Shown here in pieces: positions 11,123-19,399 of a DNA stretch of 64,000 nucleotides; the first letter of the stretch is position 1; every line of letters begins with the position of its first letter. Origin of the DNA: Thiorhodococcus drewsii AZ1. GTDB taxonomy: Bacteria > Pseudomonadota > Gammaproteobacteria > Chromatiales > Chromatiaceae. Under the pieces are notes generated by a model that worked only from the letters and a program-made list of their open reading frames with translations, searched no databases and was not told the origin of the DNA. The stretch covers positions 22,381 through 86,380 of the forward strand of contig NZ_AFWT01000022.1 in the NCBI RefSeq assembly GCF_000224065.1, written 5' to 3'. Position numbers and translations under genes: made by a program.

Positions 11123-11178
11123 GTATGACGATCTCCCTCGGGGAATCTCTGTGTCGTTGAGAAAATGGATATGGCTTG

Positions 11179-11205
11179 TTAGCACTCTCGCTTAGCGAGT
11201 GCTAA
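11179..11205 (-). promoter_or_regulatory. CIRCE operator (HrcA site)
   Basis: Perfect TTAGCACTC (11179-11187), 9-base spacer, GAGTGCTAA (11197-11205). This is the exact CIRCE consensus bound by the HrcA repressor. It starts 57 bases upstream of groES and directly follows the -10 box, so repression by promoter occlusion is expected, with release on heat stress. Confidence 0.97.
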
Positions 11206-11206
11206 C

Positions 11207-11234
11207 ACTGTAGTGAGATACGGATCCTTGTCAA
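11207..11234 (-). promoter_or_regulatory. Sigma-70-type promoter of groES-groEL
   Basis: On the minus strand TTGACA (11234-11229) and TACAGT (11212-11207) are separated by 16 bases, close to the housekeeping consensus. The CIRCE element begins one base after the -10 box. No separate sigma-32 promoter was recognised. Confidence 0.8.
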
Positions 11235-11366
11235 GCTGTTCGTTGGGCTCGGTTCGACGACTGCGTTTGGTTCGAACGGGGATAGGCAATACACTGAGTC
11301 GGCCGGCCCGAATGCTCGACCCAGGCCAACATCCCTAGATCATCAACGTCCCTAGACCGAGTCGCA

Positions 11367-13091
11367 GTGATCCCTATCCGAATCCGACGCCTTTCCGATC
11401 AAGATCTCTTTGCCCAGATTCGGACCCCCGAGGCCTTTCTGGCGGTGCTCTATGCCAATCGCGGTCTGACCGACCCGGACGCGGCGGCACGCCTCGGTCT
11501 CGGCGATCTGGAGCCTGTGGACAGCCTGCTCGGGCTGGATCGCGCCGTCGAGCTGCTCGCCGACACGATTCGCGAGGGTGGCCACATCCTGATCGTCGGC
11601 GACTACGATGCCGACGGTGCCACCGGCAGCGCGGTGGCGGTGCGCGGTTTGCGTATGCTCGGCGCGGCCAAGGTCTCCTATCTGGTGCCGAGCCGTTTCG
11701 CCAACGGCTATGGCCTGAGTCCGGCAGTGGCCGAGGCGGCTGCGGGTCTGAGCCCGGATCTGATGTTGACGGTCGATAACGGCATCTCCAGCGTCTCCGG
11801 GGTGCGACGCGCGGCCGAACTCGGCATTCCGGTCCTGGTCACCGACCATCACCTGCCCGGTCAGTCGCTGCCCGAGGCCGCCGCCATCGTCAATCCGAAT
11901 CAGGTCGGCTGCGTCTTTCCGAGCAAGCACCTGGCCGGGGTCGGGGTGGTCTTCTATCTGCTTGCCGCCACGCGTCGTCATTTGCGCGATATCGGCTGGT
12001 TCGGGGCGGGTCGGCCCGAACCGAATCTGGCCGAATTGCTTGATCTGGTGGCGCTCGGCACCGTGGCCGACGTGGTGACGCTGGACCGCAACAATCGCAT
12101 CCTGGTCGAGCAGGGGTTGCGGCGCATTCGGGCCGGGCGCTGTAGCGCCGGGGTCTCGGCGTTGCTCCAGGTGGCCGGACGTGATCCGACCCGGGCCACG
12201 ACCGCCGATCTCGGATTCTTCGTGGCGCCCCGTCTCAATGCGGCTGGGCGTCTGGAGGAGATGTCCCTGGGCGTGGAGTGTCTGCTGACGGATGATCCGG
12301 AGCGGGCCTTGTCCAGCGCTCAGGTGCTCGATGATCTCAACCGGCGGCGTCGCGAGATCGAGGGCGAGATGAAGGATCAGGCGGAGTGTCTGCTGGATCG
12401 TCTGAGCCTCGACGGCGAGGCGTTGCCGCCGGCCCTTTGTCTGTTCGGCGAGGACTGGCATCAGGGGGTGTCGGGGATCGTCGCGGCCCGCATCCGCGAA
12501 CGCTATCATCGCCCGGTGATCGCCTTCGCCGACGCGGGTGACGGATGGCTGCGCGGCTCGGCGCGCTCGATCGAGGGGCTGCACATTCGCGATGCCATCG
12601 ATCGCGTCGATCGCGCTCACCCGGGGCTCATCGAACGCTTCGGTGGCCATGCCATGGCGGCTGGTCTGACCATTGGGCGCGGCCAGCTCGACGTCTTCCG
12701 CGCGTCCTTTGTGGCGGTGGTGCGCGAACAGATCGGCGACGTCCCGCCGCAGCCCGAGATCCTATCGGACGGCGAACTCCCGGCGCGACTGCTGACCCTG
12801 GAGACGGCCGAGGCACTGCGTCTCGCCGGTCCCTGGGGCAAGGGTTTCCCCGAGCCCAGGTTCGACGGGACCTTCGAGGTGCTGGAGGCGCGCATCGTCG
12901 GCGAGCGTCATCTGAAGCTGCGACTCGCGCCGCCCGATGGCGATCCGCTCGACGCGATCGGATTTCATTTCGGTGATCAGCTCGAACAGGCCCGAGGGCC
13001 TGTTCGATTGGCCTATCGCCTGGACGTCAACCAGTACCGTGGCGTCCGCTCACCGCAGCTGGTCATGGAATACCTGCAGCCGGATGCCTGA
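11367..13091 (+). CDS. recJ: Single-stranded-DNA-specific exonuclease RecJ
   Basis: 574 residues, close to E. coli RecJ (577). DHH-superfamily motifs are visible: GDYDADGATGSA near residue 77, VTDHHLPG near 155, and the DHHA1-type GGHAMAAGLTI near 425. It degrades single-stranded DNA 5' to 3' in RecF-pathway recombination, mismatch and base-excision repair. The start is a GTG following a weak ribosome site; no better start with the conserved N-terminus is seen. It is transcribed divergently from groES and is followed 52 bases later by darP. Confidence 0.96.
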   Translation: MIPIRIRRLSDQDLFAQIRTPEAFLAVLYANRGLTDPDAAARLGLGDLEPVDSLLGLDRAVELLADTIREGGHILIVGDYDADGATGSAVAVRGLRMLGAAKVSYLVPSRFANGYGLSPAVAEAAAGLSPDLMLTVDNGISSVSGVRRAAELGIPVLVTDHHLPGQSLPEAAAIVNPNQVGCVFPSKHLAGVGVVFYLLAATRRHLRDIGWFGAGRPEPNLAELLDLVALGTVADVVTLDRNNRILVEQGLRRIRAGRCSAGVSALLQVAGRDPTRATTADLGFFVAPRLNAAGRLEEMSLGVECLLTDDPERALSSAQVLDDLNRRRREIEGEMKDQAECLLDRLSLDGEALPPALCLFGEDWHQGVSGIVAARIRERYHRPVIAFADAGDGWLRGSARSIEGLHIRDAIDRVDRAHPGLIERFGGHAMAAGLTIGRGQLDVFRASFVAVVREQIGDVPPQPEILSDGELPARLLTLETAEALRLAGPWGKGFPEPRFDGTFEVLEARIVGERHLKLRLAPPDGDPLDAIGFHFGDQLEQARGPVRLAYRLDVNQYRGVRSPQLVMEYLQPDA

Positions 13092-13143
13092 GCGTGCCAC
13101 CTCATTTGAATCGCAAAGAACGCTAACAATGCAAAGGGTTTCG

Positions 13144-13686
13144 ATGGAGAACCAATACGACGACGATCTCAACGATCAGGACGACGCCTACGAGGAAGAG
13201 GAGCGCGGTCCGAGCAAGAGCCAGCTCAAGCGCGAGAAGTTGGCGCTTCAGTCTTTGGCGGAGCGGATGGCGAGCATGCCGCGTTCCGAGTTGGAGCGTC
13301 TGAATCTCAGCGATGACACCTGGGTCGCGCTCGACGAGACGCCGCGCATCAAGGATCACCGCGCGCTCGGCCGCCATTGGAAGCGGATCGCCAACCTCCT
13401 GGTGCGCGAGGACATGGCGGCGGTGCAGGCGCTTATGGACGGCGCCGAGGCTCGCGAGCGCGAGGCCAACGCGCGTCATCACGCGCTTGAGCGTTGGCGC
13501 GAGCGCATGATCGCCGAGGGCGATGGCGCGGTGAACGCCTTCGTTGAAGCGTGTCCGTCGGTCGATCGGCAGCAGCTGCGGGCCTTGGTGCGCAACGCCC
13601 AGCGCGACGTCGAGCGCGGCAAGCCGGACGCACCGCGCAAGCTGTTCCGTTTCCTGCGTGAGACGATGGAAGAGGCTCAGGACTGA
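13144..13686 (+). CDS. darP: DarP/YjgA family 50S-assembly factor (DUF615)
   Basis: 180 residues. The acidic N-terminus (DDDLNDQDDAYEEEE) followed by PSKSQLKREKLALQSLAERM and LERLNLSDD matches the YjgA/DarP family. Known members bind dormant or late 50S ribosomal intermediates. Start chosen at ATG 13144 because AAAGGG lies five bases upstream. An in-frame ATG at 13129 is possible but lacks a ribosome site. Probably cotranscribed with recJ. Confidence 0.93.
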   Translation: MENQYDDDLNDQDDAYEEEERGPSKSQLKREKLALQSLAERMASMPRSELERLNLSDDTWVALDETPRIKDHRALGRHWKRIANLLVREDMAAVQALMDGAEAREREANARHHALERWRERMIAEGDGAVNAFVEACPSVDRQQLRALVRNAQRDVERGKPDAPRKLFRFLRETMEEAQD

Positions 13687-13741
13687 CGCCTTGCCGATGA
13701 TCGCCCGATATCTCCAGGTGCCGTGCGGCAATCGGTTCCAG

Positions 13742-13783
13742 GCACTCAGTTTCCGGTCCATTTTCGGGCGGGAGACTGAGTGC
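13742..13783 (+). terminator. Hairpin after darP
   Basis: GCACTCAGT (13742-13750) pairs with ACTGAGTGC (13775-13783), followed by an A/T-rich ATTTATA. Plausible weak terminator of recJ-darP. A second 9-bp hairpin pairs 13801-13809 with 13824-13832 (GCGCCCTTT/AAAGGGCGC) without a T-run. Confidence 0.55.
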
Positions 13784-13890
13784 ATTTATACTTCCATTAG
13801 GCGCCCTTTCCTGCGTATTGTGTAAAGGGCGCGCGCTTCTCGTTCACGCGAATCGTCTCAACATCACCTCAACTTGAGAGGCTGTCCTAA

Positions 13891-15333
13891 ATGATGGGTT
13901 GGCCGGCGACGTTCTTCGTTCTCATCCTGTTCCTGGTTCTGGGGCCACCGAATGCGTCCGCTGCTGTTGAAGTGATGCTGGCGCTGGATCGTTCGCTCAG
14001 CATGGCCAGCAACGATCCCGATCGGAATAGTCTCACGGGGATCGAGGTTTTCAGCGCCCTGCTCAAGCCCGACGATCGGTTTGGCGTGCTCACCTTTGCC
14101 AGTACGGCTGAATTGCGGGTGTCCGGCAAGAATATGCGGGGAGGTCGTACACATAAAGAGCTCGGCGACTTCCTGCGCACGGTGAAAATGGATGGAGTGC
14201 GCACCGATTTCGGCGCGGCCCTGCGTCTCGGGTACGAGACCTATGCGCGCCAACCCAAGGAGCCTGGAGTCGACAGATTCATGGTGCTGTTCACCGATGG
14301 GCAACTGAATCTGGGCAACAAACAGGCCCCCCAGTCGGCACGCCAAGCGATCTTCGACGAGATTATCCCGCTCTATCGCGCTGCGGGGATTCGCATTTTC
14401 GGCATTGCATTTTCGTCTGAGGCGGACCTGGGTTTTCTCGATCAACTCGCTGAGGCAACCGGCGGTCAGGCCTTCCGCACCGAGAGGCCCGAGGACCTCT
14501 ATGCTGCATTCGTGCAGCTGTTCGAACAGGTGGATATCCCACTGACGACGCCGATCGTCGGCGATGAGATTGTGGTCGATACGAACGTGCAGGGGCTGGA
14601 GCTTCTCGTCAAACGTGGTCCCAGCGACGGTCAGATGCGTTTGACCGATCCCAGCAATCGGGAGCTCAAGGCCGGCGATCAACGCCCTGGCGTGGAGTGG
14701 CAGAGCTTCGATGATTTCGATCATGTCCGAATCCAGAACCCTGAAGCAGGAGCCTGGAAACTCACAACCTCGAGCACGGACAAGAAGGCCTATATCGAGA
14801 GCGATCTGGATCTGGAGGCGGATATGCCGTTAAAGGTTCGGGGCGGCGAGGGCGTGACGGTGGAGGCGCGCCTGGTGAATCGAGGCCCGGATACCGACGC
14901 GACGCTGCTTGAGGGTGTGCGTCTCGAGGCCTGGATCCATCCCGCCTCGGGTTGGGAGCAGCCACCGATTTCGTTCGACTCCGTCTCGGTGGATGGCGAT
15001 ATCCATCGCTTCACCGGTGTCTTGTTCTTCACCTCCACGGGGGATGCTCGCGTCGAACTCATGGCTCGTGGCCGGGGTTTCAAACGCACCAAATCCTATC
15101 AGGTCAAGGTCGTCGCCTCTGCTGCTGCACCGACTGTCGTTGTGGCGAATGGCGGCGGGCGCCCCGCGCAGGCCGACGAGCCGATCCCATCTCCGCCACC
15201 GCAACGGTCTGCCGCCATGACCCTGCTGTTCGCCAATGCGGTCATATTGCTCTTGCTGGCGCTCATCCTCGGGGGATGGTGGTGGCGTCGACGCAAGCTA
15301 GCCGATCGCGACGAGTCCGACTTGGATGTCTGA
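13891..15333 (+). CDS. VWA-domain protein, exported and anchored by a C-terminal membrane helix
   Basis: 480 residues. A signal peptide ends near residue 25 (NASAA). A von Willebrand A domain follows at about 27-225 with MIDAS residues DRSLSM (DxSxS), TDFG and FTDGQ. A beta-rich region of about 200 residues resembling the post-VWA part of CLCA-type proteins comes next, then a single membrane helix near 443-463 followed by a basic WWWRRRK and an acidic tail. The bulk should face the periplasm. Its stop overlaps the start of the next gene by 8 bases, so the two are very likely cotranslated partners. Start is the first of two adjacent ATGs. The exact role is unknown; metal-dependent protein binding is the family property. 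Confidence 0.75.
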   Translation: MMGWPATFFVLILFLVLGPPNASAAVEVMLALDRSLSMASNDPDRNSLTGIEVFSALLKPDDRFGVLTFASTAELRVSGKNMRGGRTHKELGDFLRTVKMDGVRTDFGAALRLGYETYARQPKEPGVDRFMVLFTDGQLNLGNKQAPQSARQAIFDEIIPLYRAAGIRIFGIAFSSEADLGFLDQLAEATGGQAFRTERPEDLYAAFVQLFEQVDIPLTTPIVGDEIVVDTNVQGLELLVKRGPSDGQMRLTDPSNRELKAGDQRPGVEWQSFDDFDHVRIQNPEAGAWKLTTSSTDKKAYIESDLDLEADMPLKVRGGEGVTVEARLVNRGPDTDATLLEGVRLEAWIHPASGWEQPPISFDSVSVDGDIHRFTGVLFFTSTGDARVELMARGRGFKRTKSYQVKVVASAAAPTVVVANGGGRPAQADEPIPSPPPQRSAAMTLLFANAVILLLLALILGGWWWRRRKLADRDESDLDV

Positions 15334-16252
15334 AATCGCAACGATGACCGAACACGGCTATTTGTGGGTCTATGGGCTTGCCGAATTCTGTGCGGTCACC
15401 TCGATTGCGGCCCTGGTGTTCGGTATCAATTGGTGGCGGCTGCATAAGCGACAGGCGAAGATGAGACGAACCTGCAAAGCGGTGTCCAATCGGATCGCCA
15501 AGGAGGTCGAGTCATTCGGCAATGTCCGAGAGGCTGGTGCACACAGGGACGATCCCAGGGCCCTCCTCGAATCCCTGGCCAGGCCGTTCGATGAGGAGAT
15601 CGCCGAGGCGGCGGCCTGGAAATCGGTTCTGGACGATCTCCACCACCTGATCCAGGTCTGGGACCGGGAACAGGTGGCATCCAGCGTTCCACCACACGCA
15701 GAATCAGCGCCCGCCACCCTTGGGAAGTCCTCCGCTTCCCTGGTCGGGGCATCGGCTCTCCCGGCGTATCCGGGGGACGATGGGCTAGACACGGGCATCG
15801 ACGATCTCCTCGACCAGTATGAGGCGAGTCTGTCGTCCTTCTCTGCGAACCGCGATGACATCAGCAATCTCACGGATAAGTGCCGGCAGTTGGAGAGCAC
15901 GAACAAGGAGCTTCGACACAAGCTCGATACGACCTTGCAATCGGACCTGACCGAGCAGTTGATTCAGGATCTCGATGCGATCGAGCAGCAGAATCTCGAA
16001 TTCCAAACGCTTCTGTCCGAGTCGAGCCAGCATCAGAACGTTCTGGGGATCGAACTGGATCAGCTGGCGACGAAGATTCTCTCGCTTAAGTCGACCAATC
16101 AGGAATATCGCAAGCTGGTGCAGGAGACACAGCTCGAGCGCGACAGTCTGGCGGAGCAGAAGAAACAGCTACTGAGACAGCTCGAGCGCATGAATCGGAC
16201 CTATAGCAGTCTGCGTCTCGAATACCTCAAGCTCTATCGCGTTACCCACTGA
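15326..16252 (+). CDS. Membrane-anchored coiled-coil protein of unknown function
   Basis: 308 residues, not recognised. One membrane helix lies near 13-33, followed by a basic stretch (RLHKRQAKMRR), a helical middle, a Ser/Ala/Pro-rich linker near 125-150, and a long predicted coiled coil from about 170 to the end, rich in Leu, Gln and Glu. It overlaps the VWA gene by 8 bases. The likely topology is N-terminus out and coiled coil in the cytoplasm, so the pair could link a periplasmic VWA sensor or scaffold to a cytoplasmic rod. No enzymatic motif is visible. Confidence 0.65.
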   Translation: MSEIATMTEHGYLWVYGLAEFCAVTSIAALVFGINWWRLHKRQAKMRRTCKAVSNRIAKEVESFGNVREAGAHRDDPRALLESLARPFDEEIAEAAAWKSVLDDLHHLIQVWDREQVASSVPPHAESAPATLGKSSASLVGASALPAYPGDDGLDTGIDDLLDQYEASLSSFSANRDDISNLTDKCRQLESTNKELRHKLDTTLQSDLTEQLIQDLDAIEQQNLEFQTLLSESSQHQNVLGIELDQLATKILSLKSTNQEYRKLVQETQLERDSLAEQKKQLLRQLERMNRTYSSLRLEYLKLYRVTH

Positions 16253-16294
16253 TGTCGCGCGCCATGGGCCGCTCGCCATCGCGATCGGCGTCCT

Positions 16295-16705
16295 TCATGC
16301 CTGGTCCAGACCGCTGTTTTCCTGGTGTCTCCGGTGCCTGTTTAGCGCCTCCGCGAGTTGCGCCTCGGATATCTTTCCTTGCTTCACGAGAATGTCTCCG
16401 AGCTGAAAACGCTGTTTCGCGGTCCTGTCGAGCATGGCCGCGCAGTCCTCCTCGGACATGATGTCGAGTGCGCGCGTCGCCTGGCAGAAGGTTACCATCT
16501 GCTCGCGCTGATATTGCCGTGCTCGCATGATCTCCTCCATGGACAGAATCCCTTGCTCGACGAGGTGAAAGAGCGGGCTTGCGTTGAGGTCCCGCTGCAC
16601 GGCGGCGGCCTCGGCGATATCCTCCTCCTTCACCAGTCCCGTCAGGACGAGAAAGCGCCCGAAAAGTATGGGTATGTCCAGGGTTTCAACCATATGGTCG
16701 TTCAT
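16295..16705 (-). CDS. Small protein of MshEN-like (possible c-di-GMP-binding) motifs
   Basis: 136 residues. Two segments fit the MshEN half-motif (RLGxx-hydrophobic pair-xxG-hydrophobic pair-xxxxLxxxLxxQ): residues 14-37 (LFGRFLVLTGLV...Q37) and 101-124 (QLGDILVKQGKI...H124). A third, weaker copy lies at 43-66 (LFHLVEQGIL...Q66). In MshE and GspE-type ATPases this domain binds cyclic-di-GMP; here it stands alone with no ATPase. The leading Arg is absent in all copies, so binding is uncertain. The gene converges on the coiled-coil gene. It could instead be a protein-interaction domain of the same fold. Confidence 0.6.
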   Translation of the reverse strand: MNDHMVETLDIPILFGRFLVLTGLVKEEDIAEAAAVQRDLNASPLFHLVEQGILSMEEIMRARQYQREQMVTFCQATRALDIMSEEDCAAMLDRTAKQRFQLGDILVKQGKISEAQLAEALNRHRRHQENSGLDQA

Positions 16706-16953
16706 ATATTCATCTGCCGCAGATCGGAAGGACGAATCGCTAGGGGATGAGCGAATACCTGCTCGAGATGAAAGGTCATCTCCCCAGTATCCGATCCACG
16801 ATCTTAATCTGAATATCCGACTGTTTTACATGCCTAATAGTCCCATTCTGCTGTGGAGTTCACGAAATCGAATCCCGCCACACTCCTTGTTCCTCGTGTT
16901 GGATTCTACAGTTGTCCTCGAACCGTGTCCTAGGTCGAGGTGCGTCGGTCGGC

Positions 16954-18222
16954 TCAGCCGGCAGCCGTCCAGATCCAGGCGGCCGAGAGTCCTACGGCAG
17001 CGCTCGCCGCGAGCGGAAGTCCGACTCTGAGCCGGATCGCCCGTCCGCCGATCATGGTCGCTATCAGCCCCTTGGTGAGGTTGTTGGCCGAGGCGGCGAT
17101 GAGGATGCCGGTGGCGGCGATCTGGATCCCGATGCCGTCGTTGCTCATGCGCGCCAGCGACAGGGTGATGGCGTCGACGTCCGTGATCCCTGAGATGGCC
17201 GCAAGTGCAAGCACCCCGGCCGTCCCGAACCACTGGTGCAGCGCAGTGCCGAAGAACATCACCAGGGCCAGCAGCAGACCGAAGGTCAGGGCGGTGCCGA
17301 ACTCGAGCGGGTTCTTCAGCGGCGATCGGAGCGGCGCGTCGCTGCCCGGTCGGTTCCGCCATTGAAGCAGTGCCGGCAGCAGCAGACAGAGCGTCATGAG
17401 GCCGAGGGTTGGGAGCAGCTGCCGAGCCAAGGCCGGATGCAGCAGGGTCGTGACCATGAGTATCCGCGGGAACATGGTCATGCAGGCCAGCAGGATGCCC
17501 ATCGCCAATATCGGCGCCGAGTCGCTCTCCTGGCGTGCCATGCGCGAGAAGTTCAGCGTGACCGCGGTCGATGAGGCGATGCCGCCCATCAGACCGGTCG
17601 CGACGATACCGCGCCGGGCCCCGATCAGCTTGACCGAGATGTAGCCCGCGAACGAGATGCTGGCGATGAGTACCACCATCCACCAGATGGTGTATGGGTT
17701 CAGCGCCTGCCAGGGGCCGTAGCCCCGGTCGGGTAGGAGGGGCAGGACCACGACCGACATGAGGAGCAGCTCGAGCCCCGCCTTGAGTTCGGCCTCGCCG
17801 AGGCGCTCGACCCAGCTGTGGAGCAGGGGTTTGGCGCTGAGGACGAGTGTGGCGATCACGGCGCAGGCCGCCGCGACCGAGATGTCGCCCGCCACCGACA
17901 GTGCGCCGAAGGCGAAGGTCAGGAAGACCGCGACCAGACTGGTGATGCCGAGATCCTGGTCATGGGCGTGCTCGATTACATAGGTCGCTGTCGCCAGAGC
18001 GGCGAGTCCGAAGAAGACCAGCGCGAGCAGAACCGGACCGAAGGTCTGCGACAGGAGCGCCGTGATTCCGCCGAGCAGTCCGATCAGCCCATAGGTGCGC
18101 ACCCCGGCGACCCGACGTCCCTCCGAGGCCCGGCGCTCCTTCCAGCCGCGCTCGGTCCCGATCAGTAGGCCGATCGCCAGCGCCACGCCCAGTCGGTAGA
18201 AGATTTGCTGCTCGTCGTTCAT
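16954..18222 (-). CDS. MgtC/SapB-DUF4010 family inner-membrane protein
   Basis: 422 residues. The N-terminal GVALAIGLLIGTERGWKER and GVRTYGLIGLLGG are MgtC/SapB-like; the rest is a DUF4010 multi-helix membrane domain with a dozen or so predicted helices. Substrate and role are unknown in this family; links to ion homeostasis are suggested only by MgtC. It is a single gene divergent from the GT2 gene, with 154 bases between. The 248 bases between its stop and the MshEN-like gene hold nothing recognisable. Confidence 0.85.
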   Translation of the reverse strand: MNDEQQIFYRLGVALAIGLLIGTERGWKERRASEGRRVAGVRTYGLIGLLGGITALLSQTFGPVLLALVFFGLAALATATYVIEHAHDQDLGITSLVAVFLTFAFGALSVAGDISVAAACAVIATLVLSAKPLLHSWVERLGEAELKAGLELLLMSVVVLPLLPDRGYGPWQALNPYTIWWMVVLIASISFAGYISVKLIGARRGIVATGLMGGIASSTAVTLNFSRMARQESDSAPILAMGILLACMTMFPRILMVTTLLHPALARQLLPTLGLMTLCLLLPALLQWRNRPGSDAPLRSPLKNPLEFGTALTFGLLLALVMFFGTALHQWFGTAGVLALAAISGITDVDAITLSLARMSNDGIGIQIAATGILIAASANNLTKGLIATMIGGRAIRLRVGLPLAASAAVGLSAAWIWTAAG

Positions 18223-18376
18223 GTGCCTCTCTTATGTCAAATCGGGCTTCGGCAATCACGCCATGGCTGGAGAATTACCTCGAAGCGTCTCGCCAGCCCG
18301 CAGTTGAATTTTCCAGGTCTCCCGTATAGTTTGCCCCTGCCCGGGCCGGTTCGGCCTCATCACGGATCATGCTTCG

Positions 18377-19399
18377 ATGACCACTTCCCCAGTCTCAGAA
18401 TCCGCCGACGACGGGCGGCCATCGCTTTCGGTCGTCATTCCCATGTACCAGGAGATCGACAATGTCGAGCCCATGGTGGCACGGGTGCGTCAGGGCCTCG
18501 CCGGCTATCGGGGGCCTTGGGAACTGATCTGCGTCGACGACGGTAGCCGCGATGGTACCGGCGAGCGTCTAAGCGAGGTTGCCGAACGCACCGGCCCGCA
18601 TCTGCGCGTGATTCGTCTTCGGCGCAATTTCGGCCAGACAGCGGCCATGCAGGCCGGGTTCGATGCCGCCCGAGGCGAGCTGATCGCGACCCTCGACGGC
18701 GATCTGCAGAATGATCCGGCCGACATCCCGCGCATGGTCGATGAGCTCCTGGAGCGCGATCTGGATCTGCTGCAGGGCTGGCGGCGCAAGCGCCAGGACG
18801 ACCTGGTGATGCGCAAGATCCCCTCGCGCATTGCCAACCGGCTGATCGGTAAGGTGACCGGCGTGGCGCTGCACGACTACGGCTGCAGCCTCAAGGTCTA
18901 TCGCGCCGAGGTCATCAAGGAGGTGACTCTGCTCGGCGAGATGCACCGCTTCATTCCGGTCTGGGTGGCGGGTGTGACCGCACCGCAGCGCATCGGCGAG
19001 ACCGAGGTCGCCCACCAGGCGCGCCAGTTCGGCGTCTCCAAATACGGCATCTCGCGCACCTTCCGTGTGGTGCTGGACCTGATCTCCGCCTTCTTCTTCC
19101 TGCGTTTCGGATCGCGTCCCGGACACTTCTTCGGCTCGATTGGGATCCTCTTCGGGCTGCTCGGCGGGCTCATGATGGCGCACCTGCTGGTGGTCAAATT
19201 CGCGCTGGGCGAAAACATCGGCGATCGTCCGCTGTTGTTCGTCGCCATTCTCTTCCTGGTTGCCTCGGTGCAGTTTCTGACCACAGGCGTGCTCTCCGAG
19301 CTGATGACCCGTACGTTTTACGCCTCGGGCGAGCGCACGCATCATCGGATCCGTTGGCAGTCCGATCCGCACGCGGCGGGCTGGAGCGAGGGCGCGTGA
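18377..19399 (+). CDS. Family-2 glycosyltransferase, DPM1/ArnC/GtrB type
   Basis: 340 residues. The GT-A fold shows SVVIPMYQEIDNVEPM, DDGSRDGTGERL and the DxD-like DGDLQNDPADIP. Two C-terminal membrane helices lie near 240-300. Such enzymes transfer a sugar from a nucleotide onto undecaprenyl phosphate at the cytoplasmic face. The stop overlaps the next gene's start (TGATG), and that gene is a GT83-type membrane transferase. The two therefore form a donor-making and donor-using pair that modifies lipid A or another envelope glycan (inference). Confidence 0.9.
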   Translation: MTTSPVSESADDGRPSLSVVIPMYQEIDNVEPMVARVRQGLAGYRGPWELICVDDGSRDGTGERLSEVAERTGPHLRVIRLRRNFGQTAAMQAGFDAARGELIATLDGDLQNDPADIPRMVDELLERDLDLLQGWRRKRQDDLVMRKIPSRIANRLIGKVTGVALHDYGCSLKVYRAEVIKEVTLLGEMHRFIPVWVAGVTAPQRIGETEVAHQARQFGVSKYGISRTFRVVLDLISAFFFLRFGSRPGHFFGSIGILFGLLGGLMMAHLLVVKFALGENIGDRPLLFVAILFLVASVQFLTTGVLSELMTRTFYASGERTHHRIRWQSDPHAAGWSEGA

